Shown here piece after piece: positions 41,914 to 54,993 of a stretch of 64,000 bases of DNA. Origin of the DNA: Sphaerisporangium rubeum (GTDB lineage Bacteria; Actinomycetota; Actinomycetes; Streptosporangiales; Streptosporangiaceae); the NCBI RefSeq assembly GCF_014207705.1, contig NZ_JACHIU010000001.1, positions 3,154,501-3,218,500 on the forward strand, given 5' to 3'. Each line of letters opens with the position of its first letter. Positions within the stretch are counted from its first letter, which is position 1. The position numbers and the translations under genes were made by a program. The notes under the pieces were generated by a model that was given only the letters and a program-made list of their open reading frames with translations, did no database searches and was not told where the DNA came from.

Positions 41914-43134
41914 ATGCGTGCATATCCGCGGCGGGTCCTCGCCGTCGCCGCGCTGTCGGCGCTGACGTTGTCGGCGGCCGCCTGCACCAGCGACAAGCCC
42001 TCGCCGTCCGCCTCGTCCTCCGCCGCCGCGCCGTCCGACGCCGGCGCGGCCAAGGACAAGGGCACGGGGGAGCAGTCGAAGTTCTTCGTGCAGGCCGACT
42101 ACGACGCGCAGATGGCCATGCGCAAGGCACAGCCGGAGGGCCCGGAGGGCAAGCCGTGGGAGCAGACCATCGACGCGCAGATGGTCGACACCGCCAAGTA
42201 CAAGAAGGACGGGCCGTACAACCTGTGCTTCTCCAACGCCGCGGTCGACAACCCCTGGCGGCAGGTCGGCTGGAAGACCATGCAGGCCGAGGCCGGCCTG
42301 CACAAGGAGATCGCGCGCCTCACGGCCCTGGACGCCGAGGGCAAGGACGACAAGCAGATCTCCGACATCGCCGAGCTGCAGGGCAAGAACTGTGACGTCC
42401 TGATCGTCTCGCCGAACACCACCGCGACGCTCACCCCCGCGGTGGCGGGTGCCTGTCCCAAGGTGCCGGTCATCGTGTTCGACCGCGGTGTGCAGACCGA
42501 CTGCCCCGTCACCTTCATCAAGCCGATCGGCGGCTACGCCTTCGGCGCCGAGGCGGCCGAGTTCCTCATCCAGAAGGTGCCGTCCGGCGGCAAGATCCTC
42601 GCGCTGCGCATCCTGCCGGGTGTGGACGTGCTGGAGACCCGGTGGTCGGCGGCGAAGGTCGCCTTCGACCAGAGCGGCCTCGACGTGGTCGGCGTGGAGT
42701 TCACCGACGGCGACGCCGCCAAGACCAAGAGCATCGTCAGCGACTACATCCAGCGCCACGGCAAGATCGACGGCGTCTGGATGGACGCCGGCGCGACCGC
42801 CGTCGCGGCCGTCGAGGCGTTCGAGGACGCGGGCCAGCCCGTGCCGCCGATCAACGGCGAGGACCAGCAGGACTTCCTGAAGAAGTGGAGCGACGCCAAA
42901 CTCACCGCGATCGCCCCCACCTATCCGACGTACCAGTGGCGCACCCCGATCATCGCCGCACTCAAGATCCTCAAGGGGGAGCAGGTGCCGAAGGTCTGGA
43001 ACCTCCCGCAGCCGACGATCACCCAGGAGAACCTCCCCACCTACCTCAAGCCGGGCATGCCGCCGCTGCACTACGCGCTGTGCGGGTGCGAGGACATGCC
43101 GGGCTACCCGGAGAAGTGGGGCGGCACGTCGTGA
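41914..43134 (+). CDS. Sugar-binding lipoprotein of the importer
   Basis: 406 residues. Lipoprotein signal with lipobox SAAAC (Cys24) and a long Ser/Ala/Lys linker, then a type-1 sugar-binding fold (YNLCFSNAAVDNPWRQVGWKTM, CDVLIVSPNTTATLTP, VPVIVFDRGV). About 90 residues of extra sequence lie between the linker and the fold. AAAAGGAAG precedes ATG 41914. It delivers the sugar to the permease pair; arabinose or an arabino-oligosaccharide is suggested by context only. Confidence 0.88.
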   Translation: MRAYPRRVLAVAALSALTLSAAACTSDKPSPSASSSAAAPSDAGAAKDKGTGEQSKFFVQADYDAQMAMRKAQPEGPEGKPWEQTIDAQMVDTAKYKKDGPYNLCFSNAAVDNPWRQVGWKTMQAEAGLHKEIARLTALDAEGKDDKQISDIAELQGKNCDVLIVSPNTTATLTPAVAGACPKVPVIVFDRGVQTDCPVTFIKPIGGYAFGAEAAEFLIQKVPSGGKILALRILPGVDVLETRWSAAKVAFDQSGLDVVGVEFTDGDAAKTKSIVSDYIQRHGKIDGVWMDAGATAVAAVEAFEDAGQPVPPINGEDQQDFLKKWSDAKLTAIAPTYPTYQWRTPIIAALKILKGEQVPKVWNLPQPTITQENLPTYLKPGMPPLHYALCGCEDMPGYPEKWGGTS

Positions 43135-43982
43135 TCGGCGTCAACACCTGGGTCTGGGTCTCGCCGCTCACCGACGGGACCCTGGCCCGCCTCGCGCCGC
43201 GGATCGCCGGCTGGGGGTTCGACGTGATCGAGCTGCCGATCGAGCGGCCCGGTGACTGGGACCCCGCCAAGGCGGCGGCCCTGCTGCGCGAGCTCGGGCT
43301 CGGCGCGTCGGTGGTGCTCACCATGCCGCCGGGCCGCGAGCTCGTCGGCGCCTCGCCGCCGGTGGTCCAGGAGACCCAGGACTACCTGCGGCACTGCGTG
43401 GACGTCGCGGTGACCGTCGGCGCGCCGGCGGTCTGCGGCCCCGCGTACTCCTCGGTCGGCCGGACCTGGCGCCTGAGCCCCGGCGAGCGGCGCGCGGTGT
43501 ACGCCGAACTCGGGGCCGGCCTGAAACCCGTGCTGGAGTACGCCGCCGAGCGCGGCGTCCGGATCGGGGTCGAACCGCTCAACCGCTACGAGACCAGCGT
43601 CATCAACACCGTCGAGCAGGCACTCGAAGCGCTCCCGGAGGAATGCGGGCTCGCGCTCGACACCTACCACATGAACATCGAGGAGAAGGACCCCCTGGCG
43701 GCCGTCCGGCTGGCGGGGGACCGGATCGCGCACATCCAGGTGTGCGGCACCGACCGCGGCGCACCGGGCAGCGACCACTTCGACTGGCCCGGCTTCGCCG
43801 CCGCCGTACGCGACGTGGACTACCGCGGCCCGCTCGTCATCGAGTCCTTCACCGCCGACAACAAGACCATCGCCACCGCGGCGTCCATCTGGCGTCCCCT
43901 CGCCGCGAGCCAGGACGCGCTCGCAACGGAAGGACTCGCGTTTCTCAGAACCCTAGAAGACGTGACCGCCCGCCCGTCCTGA
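43131..43982 (+). CDS. Sugar phosphate isomerase/epimerase-like TIM-barrel protein
   Basis: 283 residues of the xylose-isomerase-like TIM-barrel family (AP endonuclease 2 fold), similar to ketose 3-epimerases. Likely metal ligands are Glu in RIGVEPLNRYE, Asp/His in LALDTYHMNIEE, and Glu in LVIESFT. GTG 43131 overlaps the binding-protein stop (GTGA), so it probably acts on the imported sugar. The exact ketose is not inferable. Confidence 0.82.
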   Translation: MIGVNTWVWVSPLTDGTLARLAPRIAGWGFDVIELPIERPGDWDPAKAAALLRELGLGASVVLTMPPGRELVGASPPVVQETQDYLRHCVDVAVTVGAPAVCGPAYSSVGRTWRLSPGERRAVYAELGAGLKPVLEYAAERGVRIGVEPLNRYETSVINTVEQALEALPEECGLALDTYHMNIEEKDPLAAVRLAGDRIAHIQVCGTDRGAPGSDHFDWPGFAAAVRDVDYRGPLVIESFTADNKTIATAASIWRPLAASQDALATEGLAFLRTLEDVTARPS

Positions 43983-47558
<3,576 letters not shown>

Positions 47559-47578
47559 CGATCCGGACATGACGCCCC

Positions 47579-47622
47579 GCCCCGGGGCCGGCCCGCATGC
47601 TCCCGCGGACCGGCTCCGGGGC
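47579..47622 (+). terminator. Terminator after the mosaic protein gene
   Basis: GCCCCGGGGCCGG (47579-47591) pairs with CCGGCTCCGGGGC (47610-47622) with one G-T wobble, around an 18-nt loop. It starts 21 nt after the stop codon and lies before a convergent gene. Confidence 0.6.
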
Positions 47623-47659
47623 GGCGGTCCTTCCGGAGCCTTCGACGACCCGGCCGTGT

Positions 47660-49033
47660 TCAGTCGAGTTTGTCGATGAAGGTCTTGAGCTGCCGGACGT
47701 TGCGGCACTCGTAGACGCCGTCGCAGTGCCGCGCGTAGGCGCTCATCACCGAGTCGCCGCTGTCCCAGGCCGCACGGGGCTCGGGGTTGAGCCAGTACAC
47801 GTGGCCGGCCCGCTGGTGGATGAGCCGCAGGGACTCAGCACGCGGCGCGTGGTAATTGGTGCGCGCGTCGCCGAGGACCAGCACGGTGCTGCTCGGGGTG
47901 AGCCCGGCACCCCAGCGGTTCCAGAAGGTCTGGAAGGTGTTGCCGTAGTCGGAGCGGCCGTCGAGCCAGACGCCTGCCGCGGCGGCGTTGATCTCGGCCG
48001 CCGCGTCGGCGATGTGGGACGTGCGGCTGAACACCTCGGTGACCTCGTCGACGCCGTCGACGAAGACGAAGCTGCGCACCGCGGCGAACTCCGAGCGCAG
48101 CGCGTCGACGAGCTGCAGGGTGAACGTGGCGAACGACGACACCGAACCGGAGATGTCGGCCACGACGAGCAACTGGGGCTTGGACACGTGCGGACGCCGG
48201 AACACCGGCTCGGCGGGGACGCCGCCGGTCGACATCGACCGCCGCACCGTCCTGCGGAAGTCCAGCGCGCCGCGCCGGTTGTGCTCGCGTCTGCGGGCCA
48301 GGCGGCTCGCCAGTTTGCGCGCGAGCGGCCGTACGGTGGCGCGCACCGCCTCCAGTTCCCCCCGGCCCGCGGTGAGGAAGTCCACGTCGTCCGGCAGGGG
48401 GGTGCGCAGCGTGCGGGCCACCGCGCCGGCGCCGCGGTCGGCGACCAGCCGTAGGCGGATCTGCGCCTCCACCTCCGCTCTCAGCCGGTCGAGCAGCTCC
48501 TCGGCCCGCTCCGCGGCGATCCGCCGGCCGAGCTCGTCGTGCGCCTGGTCCTCAGCCGTGTCCTCCTCCGGCAGCAGGCCCGCGAGGACGGCGTCCTGGT
48601 CGAGGGCCCGCATCGTGCGGAACAGGTAATAGGTGCCGGCGACCGGCTGGCCGGGGACGATGCGCGCGTGCCGGTCGACGAGGACACCCGCGCCGAACCG
48701 TACGGTCGTCATGTCCTGCGCACGCAGCGCCTCGATCAGCACCTGCCGCATCGCGTCGTCGTCGAGGTCGGCGAGGCGCGGCGGCGGGCTCACGGGGCCG
48801 GCGTCCTCGGCGTCCGGCGCCGGCGGCGCGAAGAACAGGTCGAACACGGTCTCGAAGGCGTGCTCGTGCTCGTGCTTCTTGACCAGTGTGGCGCGCAGCG
48901 CGGACTTGACCTCGCCGCGCTCGGCGAGCGCCACGTGGCGCAGCGCGCGGACGGCGTCGATCTGCTCCGACACCGACACCGGCACACCGATCGTCCGCAG
49001 CTCCCTGACCAGGCCTTCGACGGCCGTCAGCAC
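47660..49033 (-). CDS. VWA-domain protein, CoxE-like
   Basis: 457 residues. The C-terminal half has a von Willebrand A domain with a MIDAS motif (VVADISGSVSSFATF) and later LDGRSDYGNTF and LVLGDARTNY; the N-terminal half is helical and charged. CoxE-like proteins work with MoxR ATPases in metal insertion or maturation of enzymes such as CO dehydrogenase. GTG 49033 is the only start in range that fits the family; the ribosome site is weak (GGTGGGA). It follows the MoxR-like gene after 19 nt. No CO dehydrogenase genes are seen, so its client here is unknown. Confidence 0.8.
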   Translation of the reverse strand: MLTAVEGLVRELRTIGVPVSVSEQIDAVRALRHVALAERGEVKSALRATLVKKHEHEHAFETVFDLFFAPPAPDAEDAGPVSPPPRLADLDDDAMRQVLIEALRAQDMTTVRFGAGVLVDRHARIVPGQPVAGTYYLFRTMRALDQDAVLAGLLPEEDTAEDQAHDELGRRIAAERAEELLDRLRAEVEAQIRLRLVADRGAGAVARTLRTPLPDDVDFLTAGRGELEAVRATVRPLARKLASRLARRREHNRRGALDFRRTVRRSMSTGGVPAEPVFRRPHVSKPQLLVVADISGSVSSFATFTLQLVDALRSEFAAVRSFVFVDGVDEVTEVFSRTSHIADAAAEINAAAAGVWLDGRSDYGNTFQTFWNRWGAGLTPSSTVLVLGDARTNYHAPRAESLRLIHQRAGHVYWLNPEPRAAWDSGDSVMSAYARHCDGVYECRNVRQLKTFIDKLD

Positions 49034-49052
49034 GGTCCCACCGTGAGGCTCG

Positions 49053-49937
49053 TCATGCCGGGATCACCCCGAGCTCGCGCGCGGCCAGCACGATGTCCGG
49101 CTGGTGCTTGAGCAGGACGTGCAGGTGCGCGCCGACCGACTCGGCGCCGGCCGAGGTCGCGCCGAGCAGGACCAGCGTGCGGGCCCAGTCCAGGGTCTCG
49201 GAGACCGACGGCCGCTTCTTCAGGTCGAGCGCGCGCAGCGAGCGGACCACCTCGGCGACCCCCGTCGCGAGCTCCTCGCCGATCCCGGGGACCCGCGCGA
49301 GGACGATGTCCCGCTCACGCTCCACCGCCGGGTAGTCGATGTGCAGGTACAGGCAGCGCCGCTTCAGCGCCTCCGACAGCTCACGCGAGTCGTTGGAGGT
49401 CAGGAACACCTGCGGCGTGCCGCGCGCGGCGACGGTGCCGAGCTCGGGGATGGAAACCTGGAAGTCGGAGAGCACTTCGAGCAGCAGCGCCTCGGTCTCG
49501 ACGTCGAGCCGGTCGACCTCGTCGATGAGCAGCACCACCGGGTCCTCGGCGCGGATGGCCTCGAGCAGCGGCCGGGTGAGCAGGAACCCCTCGCTGAAGA
49601 TGTCGTTCTCCAGGTCGTCCCAGCCGGCGCCGTCCCGCGACGCCTGGATCCGCAGCAGTTGCTTGCGGTAGTCCCATTCGTACAGCGCCTTGGCCTCGTC
49701 CAGCCCCTGGTAGCACTGGAGCCTGATGAGGCGCGCACCGGTCGCGCGCGCGACCGACTTGGCCAGCTCGGTCTTGCCGGTGCCGGCGGGGCCCTCCACC
49801 AGGATCGGCTTGCCGAGCCGCTCGGCGAGGAACACGGTGCCCGAGATCTTCTGGTCCGCGAGGTATCCGGTGTCCCGCAGCCGCCGGGAGACCTCCGCCG
49901 CGGACTCGAAGCGGCTCGTCGCATGCGTCTCTACCAC
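49053..49937 (-). CDS. MoxR-family AAA+ ATPase
   Basis: 294 residues: Walker A GPAGTGKTE, Walker B VVLLIDEVDRLD, sensor 1 VFLTSNDSRELSEALKRRC. MoxR ATPases act as chaperones that help assemble or load cofactors into partner enzymes together with VWA proteins, such as the one encoded next. GTG 49937 is selected after GGAGAAGGTGG; an upstream in-frame ATG at 49991 lies within the AT-rich promoter. It is divergent from an acyl-CoA dehydrogenase operon. Confidence 0.88.
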   Translation of the reverse strand: MVETHATSRFESAAEVSRRLRDTGYLADQKISGTVFLAERLGKPILVEGPAGTGKTELAKSVARATGARLIRLQCYQGLDEAKALYEWDYRKQLLRIQASRDGAGWDDLENDIFSEGFLLTRPLLEAIRAEDPVVLLIDEVDRLDVETEALLLEVLSDFQVSIPELGTVAARGTPQVFLTSNDSRELSEALKRRCLYLHIDYPAVERERDIVLARVPGIGEELATGVAEVVRSLRALDLKKRPSVSETLDWARTLVLLGATSAGAESVGAHLHVLLKHQPDIVLAARELGVIPA

Positions 49938-49978
49938 CAGTGGCCACCTTCTCCGTGCGTAGGACACCAGAAATATTA

Positions 49979-50097
49979 GATAGGAAAACAACTATCAAAG
50001 TAAGAGTGGCCGGGTCAACGGCACGGCGCGGCCGGGTGCGCGCGGCCGGGGGAGCATTGACCCCTCATGACTGTGTAGATAGTTTTAGAATTGTCTA
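49979..50097. promoter_or_regulatory. Divergent promoter with two GATA-type inverted repeats
   Basis: GATAG-GAAAACAA-CTATC (49979-49996) lies on the moxR side. On the other side TAGATA...TGTCTA (50076-50097) is a second inverted repeat overlapping a TTGACC (50057-50062) / TAGTTT (50080-50085) promoter with 17-nt spacing. Related AT-rich motifs occur before the MaoC operon and the ArsR-like genes. Confidence 0.5.
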
Positions 50098-50136
50098 ATC
50101 ACATGAGGTGAAGGAAGGCACAGTGAGGGAGCTCAG

Positions 50137-51270
50137 ATGGATCTCGACCTGACGGCGGACCAGAAGCTCTTCCGCACCACCAGCAAGAAGTTCCTGGACA
50201 CGGAGACCCCGCTGACCAGGGTGCGGGAGCTGTCCGAGAGCGCGGAGGGGTTCGACCGCGACTGGTGGAGCAGAGGCGCGGAGCTCGGATGGGCCGCGAT
50301 GCTCGTCCCCGAGGAGCTCGGCGGCGGCAGCGTCTCGGGGGAGGGCCTCGCCGACCTCGCCATCGTGGCCGAGGAGATGGGACGCATGGTGACCCCCGGC
50401 CCGCTGATCGCCACCAACGTCGTCATCGCCGGCCTGGTGGCCGCGCGGGAGACCGGCGGTCCCGGCCACAGCGCCGACATCGAGCGCCTGGCGGCGGGGG
50501 AGGCCGTCGCGACCTGGGCCGTCTACGAGCCCGGCACGCAGTGGCGGCCCGGCCGGCCCGGCGTCACCGCCAGGGCCGGCGGCGACGGCTACGTGCTCGA
50601 CGGCGTCAAGGACCGGGTGGAGGCGGCCGGCCAGGCCGACCTTCTCCTGGTGACCGCCGGCACCGAGGACGGGCCGCTGCAGTTCCTCGTCGAGACCACC
50701 GCGCCGGGGGTCACCGTCACGCCGTCCGACGGCCTCGACCTCGTCCGCAGGTTCGGTCAGGTGCGTCTCGACGGGGTGACGGCCGGCCGCGACGCCGTGG
50801 TCGGCACGCCGCGGAGCACGCCGGAGATCCTTGAGCGGCAGCTCCAGGTGGCCCTGGTGCTCCAGTGCGCCGAGACCTGCGGCGCCATCGACCGCGTCTT
50901 CGAGTTCACCGTGCAGTGGGCCTTCGACCGCTACTCCTTCGGCCGTCCGCTGGCCTCCTACCAGGCGCTCAAGCACCGGTTCGCCGACATGCGCACCTGG
51001 CTCGAGGCGTGCCATGCCACCACAGGAGCCGCGGCCCGCGCCGTGCAGGCCGGCGCCGCCGACGCCGCCGAGCTGGTCAGCGTGGCCAAGGCGTACGTCG
51101 GCGCGCGCGCGACCGAGATCGTGCAGGACTGCGTGCAGCTGCACGGCGGCATCGGCGTGACCTGGGAGCACGACCTGCATCTGTACCTGCGCAGGGTGAC
51201 CGTGAACCGCGCGCTGTACGGCACGCCGGACGACCACCGGCGCCGGATCGCCGACCTCCTCGAAGTCTGA
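50137..51270 (+). CDS. Acyl-CoA dehydrogenase, shorter partner of a pair
   Basis: 377-residue FadE-like flavoprotein. It has the acyl-CoA dehydrogenase N-terminal helical domain (FRTTSKKFLDTETPLTRVREL), a reduced middle domain, and the C-terminal block FGRPLASYQALKHRFADM...VQLHGGIGVTWEHDLHLYLRR. It is shorter than the full-length dehydrogenase that follows after 13 nt; such long/short pairs in actinobacteria form alpha2beta2 enzymes on bulky CoA esters. GGGAG lies 6 nt before ATG 50137. Confidence 0.85.
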   Translation: MDLDLTADQKLFRTTSKKFLDTETPLTRVRELSESAEGFDRDWWSRGAELGWAAMLVPEELGGGSVSGEGLADLAIVAEEMGRMVTPGPLIATNVVIAGLVAARETGGPGHSADIERLAAGEAVATWAVYEPGTQWRPGRPGVTARAGGDGYVLDGVKDRVEAAGQADLLLVTAGTEDGPLQFLVETTAPGVTVTPSDGLDLVRRFGQVRLDGVTAGRDAVVGTPRSTPEILERQLQVALVLQCAETCGAIDRVFEFTVQWAFDRYSFGRPLASYQALKHRFADMRTWLEACHATTGAAARAVQAGAADAAELVSVAKAYVGARATEIVQDCVQLHGGIGVTWEHDLHLYLRRVTVNRALYGTPDDHRRRIADLLEV

Positions 51271-51283
51271 CCGGGAGAACGAG

Positions 51284-52522
51284 ATGGGTGACATGGAAGA
51301 CGTCGAATCGTTCCGCCTGCGGGCCCGCGCGTGGCTCAAGGAGAACATGCCCCGCGTGCCGGAGCGGCACGGCCCGCCGGAGAGCGGTGACGACGACCAG
51401 GAGTGGCTGCGGGCCCGCGAGCTGCAGAAGATGCTGTACGCCGGGGGGTTCGCCGGGATCTGCTTCCCCGCCGAGTACGGCGGCCTCGGCCTGACCCCCG
51501 CGCACCAGCGCGCCTTCACCGAGGAGTCGCGCGGCTACGAGATGCCGCTGCTGCTCAACGTCCCGACGTTCTCGATCTGCGCGCCGACCATCCTCGACAT
51601 GGGAAGCGAGCAGCAGAAACGGGACCGCGTCTCGGCGGCCGTCAGAGGCGACGAGGTGCTCGTGCAGTTCCTCAGCGAGCCGAGAGGCGGCTCCGACCTG
51701 GCCGGAGTGATCACCCGGGCCACCAGGGACGGCGACGTGTGGGTGCTGAACGGCGCCAAGACCTGGAGCACCAGCGCCTACGCGGCGGACTACGCGCTGT
51801 GCCTGGCCCGCACCGACTGGGACGCACCCAAGCACCGTGGACTGACCATGTTCCTGGTCAAGGTGCACCAGCCGGGGATCACGCTGCGCCGCATCAAGAT
51901 GGTGAACGGCTCCACCGAGTTCTGCGAGGAGTTCTTCGACGACGTGATCCTCCCCGCCGACTCGGTGGTCGGCGAGGTGAACGGCGGCTGGGCCGTCGCG
52001 TCCCGGCAGCTCGTCCACGAGCGCACCGCCGTCGGCGGCGGCTCGCCGTACGTCAGCGGGGAGGGCAGGGCCAACCTGCACGGTCCCGAGTACGACTTCG
52101 CCGACCTGGCCCGCCGCACGGGGCAGACCGGCGACGTCGCGGTCCGCGAGCTGATCGGCGAGGCGCGCATGATGCGCCGCGTGCAGGAGCAGCTCATCGA
52201 CCGGGTGATGTCCGGGCTGAACAGCGGTCAGCTGCCGCCGCCGGCGGCGTCGATCATCCGGCTGTTCCACGCGGAGACCGACTGGAAGAACGCCGACATC
52301 GGGGTGCGCATCGGCGGGGCCGACGTGGCGGCGGGTGCCTTCGGCGACCATGGGGGGCTGGACTACGGCCACTATTACCTGTCGCGGCAGGGGGCCAGCC
52401 TCGGTGGCGGCAGCACCGAGATGTCGCGGAACATCATCAGCGAACGCATCCTCGGGATGCCGAGAGAGTACGCCGCCGACCGCGACGTGCCGTTCAACCA
52501 GGTCTCCCAGGGCCGCACCTGA
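51284..52522 (+). CDS. Acyl-CoA dehydrogenase, longer partner of the first pair
   Basis: 412 residues with the full three-domain pattern: GGFAGICFPAEYGGLGL, the flavin/substrate region VQFLSEPRGGSDLAGV, and the C-terminal GGGSTEMSRNIISERILGMPR. It most likely pairs with the preceding subunit for the alpha,beta-desaturation of a CoA ester. GGGAG lies 6 nt before ATG 51284. It is followed by a strong hairpin. Confidence 0.88.
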   Translation: MGDMEDVESFRLRARAWLKENMPRVPERHGPPESGDDDQEWLRARELQKMLYAGGFAGICFPAEYGGLGLTPAHQRAFTEESRGYEMPLLLNVPTFSICAPTILDMGSEQQKRDRVSAAVRGDEVLVQFLSEPRGGSDLAGVITRATRDGDVWVLNGAKTWSTSAYAADYALCLARTDWDAPKHRGLTMFLVKVHQPGITLRRIKMVNGSTEFCEEFFDDVILPADSVVGEVNGGWAVASRQLVHERTAVGGGSPYVSGEGRANLHGPEYDFADLARRTGQTGDVAVRELIGEARMMRRVQEQLIDRVMSGLNSGQLPPPAASIIRLFHAETDWKNADIGVRIGGADVAAGAFGDHGGLDYGHYYLSRQGASLGGGSTEMSRNIISERILGMPREYAADRDVPFNQVSQGRT

Positions 52523-52533
52523 ACGACCCGCAC

Positions 52534-52565
52534 GACGAGGGCGGGCCGGCCGGCCCGCCCTCGTC
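52534..52565. terminator. Bidirectional terminator, perfect palindrome
   Basis: A 32-nt perfect palindrome: GACGAGGGCGGGCC, a GGCC centre, and the reverse complement. It lies between the convergent dehydrogenase and acyl-CoA synthetase genes and is followed by CATAT. Confidence 0.8.
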
Positions 52566-52636
52566 CATATGTACCTCTGTGCACCTCTGCGCGCCGTCCC
52601 GCCGGCGGCCGGTCACCCCGGCCGCCGGCGCGCGTC

Positions 52637-54754
52637 TCAGTGCCGGCGCTCCGGTGCGCGGACCAGGCACAGCGCGTCGACCGCCACGAAGCCGTCCGGG
52701 GTGAAGACGAGCGGGTTCAGGTCGAGGGACTCGATCCACCCGCGGCCGGACACCGCCAGCCGGCCCGCCGCCACGAGGATCTCCGCGAGCGCGTCCAGGT
52801 CCCACGCGGGCCGGCCGCGGAAGCCGTGCATCACCTTGGCGTCGGCGAACTCGTCGATCAGCGACCGCGCGTCCCGCGCGCTCAGCGGCGCCATGCGGCC
52901 GCCGACCCGCTGCAGCACCTCCACGAAGACGCCGCCGAGACCGAAGACGACCAGCGGCCCGAGCTCGCTCTCTCCCTGGACGCCGATGAACGCCTCGCCG
53001 AGGATCTCGACCTGCGGCTGCACCGCCACCAGCGGCGGCAGCCCGTGAACGGCCGCGAGCGCGCGCAGCTCGGCGACCGCGTCACCGAGGCCGTCCGCGG
53101 TCACCCCGAGGCGCACCGCGCCGTGCTCGGTCCGGTGCGCGACGTCGGCGAGCTTCACGACGTACGGCCCGGGGAACGGCGCGCCGGTCACGTCGTCGCC
53201 GGCCGCCACCAGGTGGTAGGGGGCGATCGGGACACCGGCGGCGCGGATCATCTCCAGCGTGGGGCCGAACGGCAGCATCTGTCCCTCCGCCACCGCGACC
53301 GTCGCCACGTCGGGCCTGCGGGTGCTCGGCGGGACGGGGGTGTCCTCACGCCGGGCCGCCTCCTCGCGGTGACGGACGAACGCGCCGAGGGTCTGCAGGC
53401 CGCGCAGGGTGGGCCGCAGGCCGCGGCCTGCGGCGACCTTCCCCGAGGGCAGCCGGTCCAGGACGAACCGGCCGGGGGCTCCTGAGCAGTTGGTGACGAC
53501 GAACGGCTTGCCGGCGTCCTGTGCGGCCTTGGCGAACTCCTCCACGAGCTGGACGGTCGAGTCGCTCTCGTCCTCGTCGGCCAGCGGGTGCAGGTACAGC
53601 AGCGCGTCCGACTCGGCGCAGGTGGCGTACCTGCGCACGACCTCGGGCCAGATCGCCGCGCCGAAACCGGTGGTGTCCAGGGGGTTGGCCACGGTCACGC
53701 CGGGGATGTTGTCACGTACCCAGGGTTCGAGTTCGCTGAGCGGCGGGATGCTCATGCCGTCGGCCTCGGCGAGGTCCACCGAGAGCGACGCGAAGCCACC
53801 CGTCATGGTGATCACGCCGAGTCCCTCGACCGCGGACCAGTTGGCCGGGTCGAGCTGCTCGAACAGCGCGAGCCGGTCGACGAGCTCCTCGGGGTCGGCG
53901 ACCACGGTGACGCCGGCCTGGCGCAGCGCGACGTCGTACACCCAGGCGTCGCCGGTCAGCGCGCCGGTGTGGGAGGCCGCCATCTGCTGGGAGCGGTTGC
54001 TGCGGGCCAGCTTCAGCACGGCGATCGGCTTGCCGGCCTCGGTGGCGCGCCGCGCGGCGGCGAAGAACGCCGCGGGCCTGCGGATCTTCTCGACCACCAG
54101 GCCGATCGCGCGCGTGTCGGGGTCGGCCGCGAGAAAGTCCACGTAGTCGGCCAGGTCGGTGACCGCCTCGTTGCCGGCGCTGATCAGCAGGTTGAGCCCG
54201 CAGCCGGGGTGTTCCCACGCGGCCATGGCGACCCCGCTGAGCAGCGCGCCGCTCTGCGACACCACGGAGATGCCGCCGGGCCGCCGCTTGTGCGGGCTGG
54301 CGATCGTCAGGCTGACCCGCCGGGGGACGTTGATGAACCCGAGCCCGTTGGGTCCGACGACCGGCATGCCGGCGCTGCGCGCGGCGGTCACCATGCGGCT
54401 CTGCAGCGCCGCGCCGTCCGCACCCGTCTCGGCGAACCCGCCGGCGATGCACACCAGGCCGCCGACGTCGAGGCCCGCGGCCTCCTCGACCAGCAGGGTG
54501 CTGCGCTCTGCCGCCATCATCGAGATGATCGCGTCGAGGGGACGGCCGATCGAGGTCAGGTTCGGGTGGGTGGGCCGGCCGAGCACGGTGGCGTGCTTGG
54601 GGTGGACGAAGAAGACCTCCGCGTCCCCGTCCAGGGTCGGGCTGACGTAGTCCCGGAAGTTGGAGGTGTCGCTGAGCCCGACGACGGCGATGGTGCGTGG
54701 CTTCAACAGACGGTTCAGGGCCTCATGATCGGCGGTGCCGGTCCCAGCGTTCAC
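52637..54754 (-). CDS. ADP-forming-type acyl-CoA synthetase (acetate-CoA ligase family)
   Basis: 705 residues with fused alpha (CoA-binding, about 15-130, RTIAVVGLSDTSNFRDYVSP), ligase-CoA (SQSGALLSGVAMAAWEH, SHTGALTGDAWVY) and ATP-grasp-like beta domains (PGPYVVKLADVAHRTEHGAVRLGV). The Ser-His-Thr-Gly block holds the catalytic His that is phosphorylated in this family. It would activate the pathway's acid. GTG 54754 is chosen because GGAAGG lies 5 nt before it; GTG 54760 is also possible. A GATACATT motif lies in its upstream region. Confidence 0.85.
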   Translation of the reverse strand: MNAGTGTADHEALNRLLKPRTIAVVGLSDTSNFRDYVSPTLDGDAEVFFVHPKHATVLGRPTHPNLTSIGRPLDAIISMMAAERSTLLVEEAAGLDVGGLVCIAGGFAETGADGAALQSRMVTAARSAGMPVVGPNGLGFINVPRRVSLTIASPHKRRPGGISVVSQSGALLSGVAMAAWEHPGCGLNLLISAGNEAVTDLADYVDFLAADPDTRAIGLVVEKIRRPAAFFAAARRATEAGKPIAVLKLARSNRSQQMAASHTGALTGDAWVYDVALRQAGVTVVADPEELVDRLALFEQLDPANWSAVEGLGVITMTGGFASLSVDLAEADGMSIPPLSELEPWVRDNIPGVTVANPLDTTGFGAAIWPEVVRRYATCAESDALLYLHPLADEDESDSTVQLVEEFAKAAQDAGKPFVVTNCSGAPGRFVLDRLPSGKVAAGRGLRPTLRGLQTLGAFVRHREEAARREDTPVPPSTRRPDVATVAVAEGQMLPFGPTLEMIRAAGVPIAPYHLVAAGDDVTGAPFPGPYVVKLADVAHRTEHGAVRLGVTADGLGDAVAELRALAAVHGLPPLVAVQPQVEILGEAFIGVQGESELGPLVVFGLGGVFVEVLQRVGGRMAPLSARDARSLIDEFADAKVMHGFRGRPAWDLDALAEILVAAGRLAVSGRGWIESLDLNPLVFTPDGFVAVDALCLVRAPERRH

Positions 54755-54993
54755 AGTCACCTTCCGCACGGCAGACAACAGTTTGAGACTTATGAATGTA
54801 TCGACATGCTAGGGCCGTGTCCCGCCGGGGTCAACGGCCGCCGAGCGTACGGGCCGCCTCCCGGCCGTCCGCCGCACGCCGCTCGGACGGCGGCCGATCG
54901 GCGAGGGTGCGGCAGGGGAAGGGTTGACGGCGGGGGAAATCATTCGATAGTTCTACAAATTATATGTCGTCACAACGGCGTCTGGAGGCACAC
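54755..54993. promoter_or_regulatory. Divergent promoter region of acyl-CoA synthetase and MaoC genes
   Basis: For the plus-strand gene TTGACG (54924-54929) and TAGTTC (54948-54953) at 18-nt spacing overlap CGATAGTTCTACAAATTATA (54945-54964), which resembles the motif before the first dehydrogenase pair. On the minus strand GATACATTC (54802-54794) recurs in the ArsR-like gene's promoter. Confidence 0.5.

Noticed and set aside
47660-49937. Aerobic CO dehydrogenase locus
   Set aside because: Only CoxD/CoxE-like accessory proteins are seen; no CoxMSL subunits are present.
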